Assembly (NCBI GenBank): GCA_027532555.1
Contig: JAPZTJ010000023.1
Coordinates: forward strand, 58,313 to 122,312
Source: Aquidulcibacter sp.
Lineage (GTDB): Bacteria > Pseudomonadota > Alphaproteobacteria > Caulobacterales > Aquidulcibacteraceae
Direction of reading: 5' to 3'
DNA: 64,000 bases
The position numbers and the translations under genes are program-made. The notes beneath the pieces were generated by a model that was not told the DNA's origin, ran no database searches, and worked only from the letters and a program-made list of their open reading frames with translations. Within the stretch, counting starts at the first letter, position 1, and the number at the start of each line of letters is the position of its first letter. Of the stretch, positions 36,413 to 45,484 are shown one piece after another.

Positions 36413-37495
36413 TCAATTGCGCAAGACATGACGCTTGGAAAGCTTGCCCTGACTGTCCAGCGAGACCAAATCACCATCCTGCATGATCCAGAACGGCCCC
36501 TTAAACTTCTGTTTGGCATCGCCCAGGAAGGGCCCTTCCAAGGCCTTGAGCGGCAGAGCCGGCACGATATGGGTCAAGGCTACGGCACCGACCTTGGCGG
36601 TATTGGCAATGTCAGCAATCTGGCTAGGCGTCGCATGGTAATTCTCAATATCGTGGAAGACTTGGCTGACACCCGCCTGCCCTGAATCTTTGGCAGCTTT
36701 ACCCATGATCTGGGTGAGGTTCGGCGCGATGGCCTCATGCACCAACAAGTTGGCCCCTTGAGCGGCCTTGGTCACGCAGTCACATGCCTTGGTGTCGCCA
36801 CTGATGACAATCTTTTGCCCGCCATACTCAAAGCGATAACCCAAAGATGGCTCGATTGGCCGATGATCGACGCCAAAGGCAATGATTTTCAGCCCGTCCT
36901 GATCATAAACGACAGCCTCTGACCCAATAGCAGGGGCCGCAAAGGGCTTAGCTTCAAATCCAAAGCCCGAGGGTGGAACAATCGCTGCGCCATGATGGGC
37001 GACGCGGTAACCGCGATCTTGGCTGTAGACTTGGGCAAGGCCTGCCGCAATTTGCTCAACCCCTGTTGGCCCATAGAGCGGCAATGGCGACTTGGCTGAG
37101 CTGGACGCCCAGCGTTGTAGGCCCAAACCGCCAAGACCATCGATATGGTCTGAGTGGAAATGGGTTAAGAAGACGGCCTGCACTTGGCCGGTCGGCAAAC
37201 CCATCAGATTGAGCGTTTCAGCCGATCCTTCCCCCGCATCAAACACAAAGAGCTTGCCGCCTGCGATAATGGCCAAACAAGGACCGGCACGATCACGGTC
37301 TGGCATGGGCGAACCAGTCCCGCAAAAGCCTGCATGTAGCCCAGTCTTCAACCCTTCGATGGTCGGATTAGCAAGGGCTTGATCGGCACCGCGTTCGAGC
37401 ACGGCCAGAGCGATCTTATCCCGATTCAAGAACCCGACTGCGGCCCCGCAAACAAGGAGCCCCGCGACAATAGCAAGAATTGGTTTGGTTTTCAT
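36413..37495 (-). CDS. Membrane-anchored metallo-beta-lactamase-fold hydrolase
   Basis: 360-aa protein with an N-terminal TM anchor (PILAIVAGLLVCGAAVGFL) and an RNase Z-like MBL domain: FLTHFHSDHIDGLGGL (HxHxDH), VISGDTKACDC (bridging Asp region) and VALTHIVPA. RNase Z-type folds outside the membrane are not tRNA enzymes; the MBL-class arylsulfatases of the Pseudoalteromonas AtsA type have this architecture, which would fit the sulfatase neighbours, but that reading is inference. A good promoter lies 43 nt upstream, and a GAGG site precedes the ATG. Confidence 0.82.
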   Translation of the reverse strand: MKTKPILAIVAGLLVCGAAVGFLNRDKIALAVLERGADQALANPTIEGLKTGLHAGFCGTGSPMPDRDRAGPCLAIIAGGKLFVFDAGEGSAETLNLMGLPTGQVQAVFLTHFHSDHIDGLGGLGLQRWASSSAKSPLPLYGPTGVEQIAAGLAQVYSQDRGYRVAHHGAAIVPPSGFGFEAKPFAAPAIGSEAVVYDQDGLKIIAFGVDHRPIEPSLGYRFEYGGQKIVISGDTKACDCVTKAAQGANLLVHEAIAPNLTQIMGKAAKDSGQAGVSQVFHDIENYHATPSQIADIANTAKVGAVALTHIVPALPLKALEGPFLGDAKQKFKGPFWIMQDGDLVSLDSQGKLSKRHVLRN

Positions 37496-37537
37496 GGCAA
37501 CCTCATCAATGGCTTAACAGCAAAACGCTATATTGAC

Positions 37538-37565
37538 ACTATAAGTGCAATAATCAGCCTGTCAA
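37538..37565 (-). promoter_or_regulatory. Predicted sigma-70 promoter for the MBL/sulfatase run
   Basis: Reading the minus strand: TTGACA (perfect -35), 16-nt spacer, TATAGT (5 of 6 to the -10 consensus), placed 43 nt before the ATG of the metallo-beta-lactamase gene and within the 110-nt gap after the maturase gene. It probably drives the MBL-sulfatase-GST-sulfatase-hydrolase genes. Seen by eye, not tested. Confidence 0.55.
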
Positions 37566-37605
37566 ACAACCAAGACCTTTTTGGTCGCGGCTCTGTTCTT
37601 ACTGC

Positions 37606-38505
37606 CTATCGCTCATCACGAACCAAGCGAAAGCCGATATGGTTGCTTGAAAAGTCAATATCTTGCGGCTGACGAGCTTGGGGCCGGTAGCGTCCGCAGA
37701 AATTATCTGAACACAGCCAAGACCCACCTTTGACTGTCCCTGAAACCCCGTCCTGAAATGGCGTTTCGGTCCATTCCCAGACGTTCCCAATCATATCGTA
37801 AAGGCCCAGTTTGCTGGGCGAAAAGCAGCCCACCGGCGCGGTAGATTGAAAGCCATCGCCGCCTTCATCCAAAAAGGGAAACAGCCCCTGCCACGTATTG
37901 GCAATTGGCTTCTTTTGAGGATCATAAGCACCAGATCGCGTATTGGCCTGATCGGGCAAGCCAGACTGGGCGGCATATTCCCACTCAATTTCACTGGGCA
38001 AGCGCCCGCCCGCCCAAGCCGCATAGGCTTTAGCATCCTGGCGGGAGACATGAATCACGGGCTTATCGTCCTGGCCCTCGATCGTGCTCCCGGGTCCTCT
38101 TGGACTTTTCCACGTCGCACCCGGCACGAGCTTCCACTGCCCGGGCTGGCCGCCTTTGCCAATTTCAAACACGGCAGATCCCGCCCCACCATCTTGGCGG
38201 GTCAGCGATTTTTCGGCGTCCGTGACATAGGCTTTCGCTGCGACAAAAGCGGCAAACTCGCGGTTTGTCACTTCATGTGTTTGCATCTCAAACCCGTTGA
38301 CCTGCACGCGCATGGACGGACCTTCTTCTGGGAAGGACGGGTCTTGGCCCAACAAAACTGAACCTGCAGGAATCTTCACCCAGCCGCCCTGCTGTGCGAC
38401 CGGCAAACCACAATTGACCTTGGCCTCACTATTCTTGACCTCGGCTTCTGGTTGACAGGCGGAGGCGAGCAGGAGCGGCAGCAAAATGAGGATAGCACGT
38501 TTCAA
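37606..38505 (-). CDS. Formylglycine-generating enzyme (sulfatase maturase), lipoprotein
   Basis: 299-aa SUMF1/FGE-family protein. A lipoprotein-like signal (AILILLPLLLASAC) predicts a periplasmic, membrane-tethered enzyme. The FGE fold begins WVKIPAGSVLLGQDPSFPEE and ends IDFSSNHIGFRLVRDE. Decisive is GGSWLCSDNFCGRYRP: two Cys four residues apart in the position of the redox/copper-binding pair of true FGE, so it should convert the CxPSR cysteine of sulfatases to formylglycine using O2. It starts with TTG overlapping the upstream stop (TTGA), with an ideal AAGGAG site. The neighbouring exported Cys-type sulfatases are the obvious clients. Confidence 0.9.
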   Translation of the reverse strand: MKRAILILLPLLLASACQPEAEVKNSEAKVNCGLPVAQQGGWVKIPAGSVLLGQDPSFPEEGPSMRVQVNGFEMQTHEVTNREFAAFVAAKAYVTDAEKSLTRQDGGAGSAVFEIGKGGQPGQWKLVPGATWKSPRGPGSTIEGQDDKPVIHVSRQDAKAYAAWAGGRLPSEIEWEYAAQSGLPDQANTRSGAYDPQKKPIANTWQGLFPFLDEGGDGFQSTAPVGCFSPSKLGLYDMIGNVWEWTETPFQDGVSGTVKGGSWLCSDNFCGRYRPQARQPQDIDFSSNHIGFRLVRDER

Positions 38506-39782
38506 GATGTGAGCTCCTTCAAGGCGTCTTCAATTACCCATAAGCGGTCCTGTCCCCATACGCAGACATTGTTGACACGAAAGCATGGAACGCCCCAATG
38601 GCCAATCTCCAAAAGCTCCAACCGATTGGCCTCAGCTTCCTCGCGCCAGTTCTCGCGGGCCAGTTGTTCGCGCGCCTCTGGCCATGCAAGTCCGGCCGTT
38701 TCGACAATCTGCTTCATACCGGAATCAGAGCCCGCGTCCACGCCTTGTGACCACACAGCACTCAAGAACGACTCTACAAATTCATAGCCTCGCCCCTGCT
38801 GCATGGCCCAAGCCAGAATGGCATAGCCGCGCTCAACCGGCTTACCGACTGGATCAGCAATTCGCCCGAACGGGATGTCGAGGCGACGGGCTTCCCGCGC
38901 GTTGTCGAGCGTGAAATAGCGGCTCTTCATCGGCGGCACAGGAAGGCCGCGCATCACCATGGGCAGAACAAAGCGCAATCGCAATTCCGCCCCATAGGCA
39001 TCGGCCAGCGCCTTGGCCCGATGGGCCGAGAGATAGGTATAAGGGCTGCGAAAGGACAAATACCAATGCAAAACAGGCTGGGTGCCTGTTGCCAGCTTAG
39101 CTGGGGCAAGGTGCAAGCCAGGTGCGGGAAAGATCAGGGCGTCTGGTGCCCCGGATATCTGTGCACCAACACCCCTCAAGCGAGTTTCAAGATAATGAAG
39201 GCGATCAATGCCCCAATACCACTCGCCACCATAATGCAGCATTGCCCCCATGAAATGGCCTAGGCGTGCGCGTTCAGCGTCACCGTTGGCGCAGGGATCG
39301 CCGGTCGCCGGAGCGGTAGCGGGCTCAATAGTGCCAGTCCACAGCGCCTTGCTAATCGACAGCGCACGCGGCCAGAAATCCTGAGTCCCCAAAGCTGCCG
39401 CAAATTGGGCTTGCGCTGCACGTACCGCCTCGGGTGCTGGCTGCACACCGTGATCCTCAAACGTAAAGCCTGACTTCCTCGCCAGCTGCGCGCTATCTTC
39501 CCGAGCATAGGCGATCAGGCGATCCCGCTCGGGCGCTGCCCAATCATCGGGAGCCCCAACCAGCCAGACGTGCAGGTCCACATCATAGCGGCTGCGAAAT
39601 AGGTCCAAGGCTTGCAGCGCCAGATGGCCATACGGATCATCGATCTGGTGAAAATAGTCGACGCGGTGGCGCGCACCTTGGCGCTGGCGCTCTTTTTCGA
39701 ATTTGTCGCGGGCACTATCTTGGCGCTGCGCACTGGTGATGGCCTCAGCCACTCGCGAAACCACAAGCGTTTTCAGTGACAT
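38502..39782 (-). CDS. Tandem DsbA-like / 2-hydroxychromene-2-carboxylate isomerase-type protein
   Basis: 426-aa cytoplasmic protein with two thioredoxin/DsbA-like halves. The first begins VDYFHQIDDPYGHLALQAL (residues ~40-60); the second begins HWYLSFRSPYTYLSAHRAKAL (residues ~230-250) and continues to LEIGHWGVPCFRVNN. Both have an S/D-P-Y site and no CxxC, as in GST-kappa and HCCA isomerases, so it is likely a glutathione-dependent isomerase or transferase rather than an oxidoreductase. It is first in the minus-strand run and coupled to the maturase gene. Confidence 0.8.
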   Translation of the reverse strand: MSLKTLVVSRVAEAITSAQRQDSARDKFEKERQRQGARHRVDYFHQIDDPYGHLALQALDLFRSRYDVDLHVWLVGAPDDWAAPERDRLIAYAREDSAQLARKSGFTFEDHGVQPAPEAVRAAQAQFAAALGTQDFWPRALSISKALWTGTIEPATAPATGDPCANGDAERARLGHFMGAMLHYGGEWYWGIDRLHYLETRLRGVGAQISGAPDALIFPAPGLHLAPAKLATGTQPVLHWYLSFRSPYTYLSAHRAKALADAYGAELRLRFVLPMVMRGLPVPPMKSRYFTLDNAREARRLDIPFGRIADPVGKPVERGYAILAWAMQQGRGYEFVESFLSAVWSQGVDAGSDSGMKQIVETAGLAWPEAREQLARENWREEAEANRLELLEIGHWGVPCFRVNNVCVWGQDRLWVIEDALKELTS

Positions 39783-39935
39783 TGCTCGCTCCCCTTTTTG
39801 TTTCTCGCCAGCCTATGTTTTGGCGCACAGAATGTCAAAAAAAGGATGCCGCCATACCCATCCTTATATACCCTAATAGACCATAAGCGGAAAACGGCTT
39901 AGGTAGAGTCAATATCTTTTGAACGAGGATAGAAA

Positions 39936-41030
39936 ATGCGGGTGTCGAAGCTCTTAGCCTTTTGCCTTTTAGGCAGTGCCGCCTGTGCCCAGGCACCGGG
40001 GCCTCTTGCCCCAGGGCTCAACCAAGCTTTTTCCACCCAGATCAGCGCTATGAGCCTGTCCCCCGAAAACATGACAGGGATAACAAGAACAGGCCCAGCC
40101 GACTTAATCTATGCCCTGCGGCTCGACACCCAACGACAAGCGCCGAGCATGCCAGCAGAATTTGGCGGTCTCTCCTCCCTCTCCGTAAACGCGATTGAGG
40201 GCGACACAGTGGTTTTTGACGCCTTGACGGACCAGGGTCACCTCGCCCGCTTTTCCGCACCCAATCCACTAACTTGGGGCGCAACCGCCGTGGCCGCAGC
40301 CAGCCAAGTGCACCTTACCACACTCACCGATGCGGCGGATAAACCGCTGCGCGGGGCCAATCAGATCGATAGTGAAGGCCTCGCCCCCACGGATACTGGC
40401 TTCCTGATCAGCTTTGAGCGCGACCATCGCCTTCTGGAGTTGGTCAAGACGGTCGAAGGCTATCAAAGCAAAAAGGGCCCGAGCCTGTCTGGCTTTGACG
40501 GTCTTGAATCCAATGGCGGGATGGAGGCCTTGACCCGCTTGCCCACTGGCCAATTCTTGGCTGCCGCCGAATATGGCCCAGATCGGTTGGGTGACTCTGC
40601 TGCGAAGCTTAAAGCGCCCTATTGGATCTTTGATCAAGCCAGCAAAGCGATGACCGCCCCGCTTGGTTCGTTTGAAAACGAAGGCCGCTTTGGCATCACA
40701 GACATCCGGGTATTGGATCAGGATGTCTGGGTACTCAAGCGCTCCTATGACCCCGCCACCAAGATCACTTTATCTCGGTTGGAAACATGCAGCCTCTCAA
40801 GCATTCTAACAGGCAAGCCAATCTGTACTTTGAAACTCGCCCTCTCTCCGCCCTTTCCGATGGATAATTACGAGGGCTTGGCCGTGGTGAAAGACCCACA
40901 AAGGGGGGGTAATCTCGTTTTCATCCTGTCAGACGATAATTTCTCTGCCGACCAAGGCACATATTTGCTTGCATTTCGGTTAGACGCCCCCGCCTCACCC
41001 GCCGCCTTAAGCCCCGGAGCTACGCCATGA
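39936..41030 (+). CDS. Esterase-like activity of phytase family protein
   Basis: 364-aa exported protein with a signal peptide ([15 protein letters not shown]). The body is a beta-propeller-like domain of the phytase-esterase family (PF13449-type): [49 protein letters not shown] and the terminal [32 protein letters not shown] precedes the ATG. It is divergent from the sulfatase/maturase run and coupled by ATGA to the DUF305 lipoprotein. A phosphate- or ester-releasing role is plausible; unproven. Confidence 0.85.
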   Translation: MRVSKLLAFCLLGSAACAQAPGPLAPGLNQAFSTQISAMSLSPENMTGITRTGPADLIYALRLDTQRQAPSMPAEFGGLSSLSVNAIEGDTVVFDALTDQGHLARFSAPNPLTWGATAVAAASQVHLTTLTDAADKPLRGANQIDSEGLAPTDTGFLISFERDHRLLELVKTVEGYQSKKGPSLSGFDGLESNGGMEALTRLPTGQFLAAAEYGPDRLGDSAAKLKAPYWIFDQASKAMTAPLGSFENEGRFGITDIRVLDQDVWVLKRSYDPATKITLSRLETCSLSSILTGKPICTLKLALSPPFPMDNYEGLAVVKDPQRGGNLVFILSDDNFSADQGTYLLAFRLDAPASPAALSPGATP

Positions 41031-41491
41031 CTTCCATCAAGACCAGCCTCTTCGTCGCGACCTGCCTGATAGGGGCCCTTGCCCTATCTGCCTGCCAACC
41101 GGCCCCCACCAACACAGTGGCCGCGGCAGGGATGGACGGCACGGATCATAGCCAAATGGACCATAGCCAAATGGACCATGGTCAAATGGAACAGGGGAAC
41201 ATGATGGGGTCAGGCGATCCGGCTGGGGCCGCAACGCCCTCAACCAAAGCCTTTCAAGTGGCCAATTCGACCATGCACCAGAAGATGGCCATCCCCTATT
41301 CAGGCGATGCCGACAAAGACTTCATCGCCGGCATGATCCCCCATCATGAAGGCGCCGTCGCCATGGCCCGCGTCGTCCTTGAGCATGGCAAAGACCCTGA
41401 AATCCGCAAGTTGGCCGAGGACATCATCGCCGCTCAAGATCGCGAAATCAGCCAGATGAAGGCGTGGCAAGCCAAGAATAATGCGCCATAG
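41027..41491 (+). CDS. DUF305 lipoprotein, Met/His-rich
   Basis: 154 aa. A lipoprotein signal ends in ALALSAC. Residues ~38-60 form an imperfect repeat of [10 protein letters not shown] units followed by GNMM, a probable copper-binding segment. The C-terminal DUF305 domain has the conserved [22 protein letters not shown] and later [11 protein letters not shown]305 proteins are usually found with copper-handling genes. It is coupled to the preceding gene. A periplasmic copper buffer role is an inference from composition. Confidence 0.87.
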   Translation: MTSIKTSLFVATCLIGALALSACQPAPTNTVAAAGMDGTDHSQMDHSQMDHGQMEQGNMMGSGDPAGAATPSTKAFQVANSTMHQKMAIPYSGDADKDFIAGMIPHHEGAVAMARVVLEHGKDPEIRKLAEDIIAAQDREISQMKAWQAKNNAP

Positions 41492-41561
41492 ACGCGGCCA
41501 TCTCGACTGCCCAAGCGATGTTGAATCCAACGCCCATCTAGGCTACCGACACTTCTGCGCT

Positions 41562-41638
41562 GCACCCGTAGCTCAGCTGGATAGAGTGTTGCCCTCCGAA
41601 GGCAAAGGTCACAGGTTCGAGTCCTGTCGGGTGCGCCA
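41562..41638 (+). tRNA. tRNA-Arg (CCG)
   Basis: 77-nt cloverleaf including an encoded CCA. Acceptor GCACCCG pairs with CGGGTGC, the T-arm is ACAGG-TTCGAGT-CCTGT, and the anticodon arm TTGCC-CTCCGAA-GGCAA gives anticodon CCG, reading Arg codon CGG. The G discriminator and all stems are perfect. It stands directly beside a decayed integrative element, so it is a candidate attachment site. Confidence 0.97.
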
Positions 41639-41911
41639 TTTTTCCAACAAAAAACAATATGATAGCAAGTTAAAAATCTTGGCGTTCTCGTCAATTTTTA
41701 TTTGGATACCACCTGGATACCACATTTCTGAGGCAGAATCACGAAGGGCGATTTTGTCTCTTTTTGTTTCGAAGCGTAGCGAAGCATTTCAACGAAGCGC
41801 GTTTCGAAAGGCATCATGTTCTACTTCGATGGCTTCCAACAAAAAGGTTGGACTGTGCGTGCGCGAGTGACTGCAAGCAAAGTGCAACGGCGTTGAAGAC
41901 ACAGCTGAGCT
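41639..41911. other. Gap between tRNA-Arg and truncated traG; tandem 11-mer
   Basis: 273 nt without a convincing gene. An 11-nt direct tandem TGGATACCACC/TGGATACCACA lies at 41703-41724. A plus-strand fragment ending at 41895 encodes about 32 residues (...VSKGIMFYFDGFQQKGWTV...) with no upstream start. This probably is the left border of the degraded element. No direct repeat of the tRNA 3' end was found. Confidence 0.5.
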
Positions 41912-43336
41912 TTAAACCAGCCGCGAGATGTCATTGAGGCTCTGGGCGATGAAGAGACATTTGATGCCATAGCCCGAGGCCAAGCGAACCACGTCCTCAA
42001 AGAAGCTCACTTTACCAAGGAGTGGAAACTCATCGAGCGCCATCAAAAGTGCGTTCTCTTTAGGCCTGCCGTCGCTATCGGTCTCAATATGAGTGGTAAA
42101 GCTTGTGGAGGCCAAGTGAAAAAAGAGCCGAACCAAGGGCTGCAAGGATTTCAAATCACCAGGTGAGACCTGGACATAAAGACTGACCGGCTCACGGTTG
42201 CACATGAGGTCCCCAATGCGGAAATCGCTCGCACTGATCGAACGCTCAATCTCGTGTCCGGTAATCCAATTGAGATAAGAGCGGACCGTCATCTGGACGC
42301 TTTTGCGACCCTTCTCGTGCGCTGACGCATATGCGCGCGCCGCCAGGGCAATATCAGGATGACAAATGGTTTCAGGTTCTCTTGGACTTTCGGGGCCAGC
42401 CTTTGGGTTTGGAATATGGCGAGTAGCAATCATCTGGGCTGCCGCTAAATCCAAGTCAGCCGATAGATTGCGAACCGTCACCAAATTCTTCTCGTCAACC
42501 GGGGCCGTATAAAGGACATGCAGGATGAGGGCTTGGAGCATATCGGCACCCTGCTTATCCCAAAAGTCGGATGGCCCATCGCGTCCACCTGGCTCTATGA
42601 GGATTTCCACCAAACGTTTGACTTGACCAACAGCGGCCTCACCCGGGCTGATTTCGGCGAGCGGATTAAAGCGCGCCGTATAAGGCGAACGTGGATTAAA
42701 AAAGAGCGTTGGTCCGAGGCTCTTTCTAAAGCCAGCAGTTGTTGCCCAAAGCTCGGCCTTGGGATCAAAGATTAGAGCCGACCAATTCCAATTAAGAAGG
42801 CTAGGGACCACAATCCCGCGTCCCTTGCCCGATCGCGTGCCCCCTGTCACCAACATGGGCCTCAAATCTGGCGAGACCAAAAGATCTGGTGCGATGAAGG
42901 AAAGCCGATCTAGCGGGCTTTCGGGCTCAAGTCGGCCGAAAATAACGCCTTGCTCGTTTGTGAGCCCCGCTTTGATCAGCGCTTTCTTATTCCCCCAGCC
43001 AGAAGATCTTTGGCGCTTCTTGGCAAGGCTCAGCTCCGAGCCCCCTGCCCCAGTCGGTGTATCAAAGAGCTTGATGAGAAAGAGCGAGACAATCAGGCCC
43101 AGCATTAAGAACGGGAGCCCCAAGCCGATTACAGCCTGATGCTTGGGGAGCTGCCCCCAAGTCTTAGCCCAAATCAGAAAATCCCAAGGTGGATAGAGCT
43201 TGGCTCCATCCCCAATCATCAGTCCCCATCCAAGGGCTGGTTGAAACTGATAGCGCCAAGCAACGACCTGAGTGGCGGCTGCCAATCCAATGACTGCGCC
43301 AATTCCCAGACAAACAAGTCGCGCGCGAACGCCCAT
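41912..43336 (-). pseudogene. traG: Type IV coupling protein TraG/VirD4, C-terminally truncated
   Basis: 474 aa from the ATG at 43336 (GGAGG site). Two N-terminal TM segments, then the nucleotide-binding core: Walker A GGTRSGKGRGIVVPSLL, Walker B ALLMALDEFPLLGK. The sequence follows the family to KCLFIAQSLNDISRL, then stops with one extra Val; normal coupling proteins carry on for well over 100 residues after this point, including the rest of the motor domain. The break lies at the island's tRNA-proximal edge, so a deletion removed the 3' end. Marks a former conjugative element (ICE or plasmid). Confidence 0.85.
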
Positions 43337-43790
43337 CCTGCACCTCCCAAAAAGGACACACAGGAAGCTGTGGCGTCCTTTGGTTGACGCGGCAGGGCCG
43401 CACAGGCGGTCCTGCCGCAGAGGAGGACCCAAGCATAGTTCATGCCAGCCTGAGTATTGGTCCACACCCTCAGATGGCCTTTTGATGGTTATCATATTTA
43501 ATATTAAAATACAATGACTTAAGGGTGTGCAGTATTGTTAGCGCTAATCCTCCATGTCCTTAAATGAGCCTGGTCGAATCCTGAACTGGCACAACAGGTA
43601 CCTGCATTGGGGTGGCTCAGAATGCTTGATTAACCAAGCTGTACTTGCCGCCCTTAGCCTGCGAACAGGACATCGCTTGCCAGACACGGTTTGCCGTCAA
43701 GCCGCAAGGGCGTTGACGGCTTCGCTCTAGTGCCTGGCCCGGGTCTTTTGGTTCGCCGGCATGGTGCGCGGCGGCCTCAAGGAGGCTTAG
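43337..43790. other. 454-nt intergenic region of the element with palindromes
   Basis: No gene found. AT-rich leader of traG with the perfect palindromes TTTAATATTAAA (43497-43508) and TTAGCGCTAA (43538-43547). Further right, GCCGTCAA and TTGACGGC (43693-43700 and 43713-43720) make an 8-bp stem around a 12-nt loop upstream of the DUF2958 gene. These look like promoter/operator elements of a mobile element backbone. Confidence 0.45.
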
Positions 43791-44159
43791 ATGTCACAAT
43801 CACTTTTTGCCCAAACCATCCGTCAGAAATTGCTTGCCAATGGCGCACGCTCTTCCGCTGGCGAGGACATTGACCCCGTTCCAGTCGTGAAGCTCTTTAC
43901 CCCTGACGCTAATGCGACTTGGCTTCTCACCGAGATTGATCCGGACAATCCAGATATTGCCTTTGGTTTATGTGATTTGGGGCATGGTTGTCCGGAATTG
44001 GGCTCGGTTAGTTTAAAAGAGCTTGAAAGCGTGCGTGGGCCCCTAGGCTTGCCCGTCGAACGAGACGCTTATTATTCGGAGACGCGGGCTTTGAGTGAAA
44101 TTGCGAGACTGGCTCGGCGTGCTGGCAACCGATCACCCAGTAGACACTTGCCAGTTTGA
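43791..44159 (+). CDS. DUF2958 family protein
   Basis: 122-aa protein of the DUF2958 family common on plasmids and ICEs of alphaproteobacteria. Recognisable pattern: PVVKLFTPDANATWLLTEID, AFGLCDLGHGCPELGSVSL, ELESVRGPLGLPVERD. AAGGAGG precedes the ATG. Function unknown; its presence supports a conjugative-element origin for this stretch, together with the traG remnant. Confidence 0.85.
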   Translation: MSQSLFAQTIRQKLLANGARSSAGEDIDPVPVVKLFTPDANATWLLTEIDPDNPDIAFGLCDLGHGCPELGSVSLKELESVRGPLGLPVERDAYYSETRALSEIARLARRAGNRSPSRHLPV

Positions 44160-44174
44160 GCGATGGCCGCGCCC

Positions 44175-44230
44175 CTATCGCTCATAAATTCATTGCTTAT
44201 GAGCGATAGAAGGGCTAACTATCGCTCATG
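44175..44230 (+). promoter_or_regulatory. Triple-box operator at the fic start
   Basis: Perfect 13-bp inverted repeat CTATCGCTCATAA / TTATGAGCGATAG (44175-44187, 44197-44209) with a third half-site CTATCGCTCATG at 44219-44230 whose final ATG is the fic start codon. Centre-to-centre spacing is about two helical turns. Binding here would block both transcription and ribosome access. The winged-helix C-terminus of the Fic protein itself is the likely binder. Confidence 0.65.
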
Positions 44231-45337
44231 ACATGGAATTGGCAACAATCAGATTGGCCCCGCTTCACTTTTTCAAGTGAAGCCTACACCGCTCTTGAGG
44301 CCAGCTTTCTCAAAAATGCGGGCGTAATCGTCGGGGCAATGGCCCATGTTCCAAAACTTGAGCGCCTTACCCTGACTGTAGACCTCATTACGCAAGAGAC
44401 ACTCGATAGTTCTGCGATTGAAGGCGAGGTCTTGGACCGCGAAAGTGTGCAATCCTCCTTAGCACGGCAACTGGGCCTTCAAGCCCCCTTACGTCGATCT
44501 GGCCCCAAAGAGGCCGGAGCCGTCGAGCTTATGGCCGATGTTTATCGTGGCTTTGATGCACCCTTGGATCAGGATCGGCTCTATGCTTGGCATGGCATGC
44601 TGATGAACGGGCGACGAGATCTGTCGAGTATTGGCCGATATCGCAACCATTCTGACGCGATGCAAATTGTCTCCGGTCCAATCGGCCGCGAAACCATTCA
44701 TTTTGAAGCCCCACCATCAGACCGCGTTCCTGACGAAATGAATGCCTTTCTTGATTGGTTCAGTTCAAGCAGTCCGACAGGGTCAGCGCTCCTGCTCGCT
44801 GTGACACGCGCAGCAATCGCCCATCTTTGGTTTGAATCCATTCACCCCTTTGAAGATGGCAACGGGCGGATCGGGCGCGCCATAGCAGAGCTTGCCCTAG
44901 CACAAGCCACCAGCGCACCAAGCCTCACCGTTTTGTCTGAGACCTTAAAGCTTCACCGACGTGCCTATTACGCCAAACTGCATGAGGCGAGCCTTTCAAA
45001 TAAGATTGATCCCTGGATCGAATGGTTTGGCGAAACGGTGCTAGCTGCCCAACAAAATACCCGCCGACGGGTCCTCTTCGTCATTGCAAAGACAAGAATG
45101 CTTAGTGACCTGCAGGCACTCATCAATCCGCGTCAAGAGCGAGCTCTCCTCCGCCTATTTGAGGCAGGGCCGTCTGGGTTTGAAGGGGGAATGAGCGCGT
45201 CTAATTATCAGAAAATCACCGGCGCTTCCCCCGCCACGGCAACCCGTGACCTCGTTGGCTTGGTCGATCTCGGTGCCGTCATACGCACAGGTGAAAACCG
45301 AAATGCGCGGTATTGGTTGAACTGGGAAAATGAGTAA
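44228..45337 (+). CDS. Fic family AMPylase with winged-helix C-terminus
   Basis: 369 aa. Fic core motif HPFEDGNGRIGR at residues 206-217, with catalytic His206. The inhibitory-helix motif SSAIEG at 61-66 (S-x3-E-G pattern) lies N-terminal to the core, a class II Fic layout with built-in autoinhibition. An N-terminal DUF4172-type helical domain (residues 1-45) and a C-terminal winged helix (~290-365, ASNYQKITGASPATATRDLVGL) flank it. Fic proteins transfer AMP to target hydroxyls; the target here is unknown. Operator-like repeats at the start codon suggest autoregulation. It lies in the element remnant. Confidence 0.9.
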   Translation: MTWNWQQSDWPRFTFSSEAYTALEASFLKNAGVIVGAMAHVPKLERLTLTVDLITQETLDSSAIEGEVLDRESVQSSLARQLGLQAPLRRSGPKEAGAVELMADVYRGFDAPLDQDRLYAWHGMLMNGRRDLSSIGRYRNHSDAMQIVSGPIGRETIHFEAPPSDRVPDEMNAFLDWFSSSSPTGSALLLAVTRAAIAHLWFESIHPFEDGNGRIGRAIAELALAQATSAPSLTVLSETLKLHRRAYYAKLHEASLSNKIDPWIEWFGETVLAAQQNTRRRVLFVIAKTRMLSDLQALINPRQERALLRLFEAGPSGFEGGMSASNYQKITGASPATATRDLVGLVDLGAVIRTGENRNARYWLNWENE

Positions 45338-45484
45338 GCTTTCGGCCACATGTCTTGCGATTATTATTGAAGCTGTGAGCGAATGCGCACTCCAGACCTT
45401 CCGCTTTCGGCCAATCAGGCCAGATTTTAACGACGATTTTTCAGTAATCTCCTTGGCCAATTTGGGCCTGAGAAGGAGATGACT

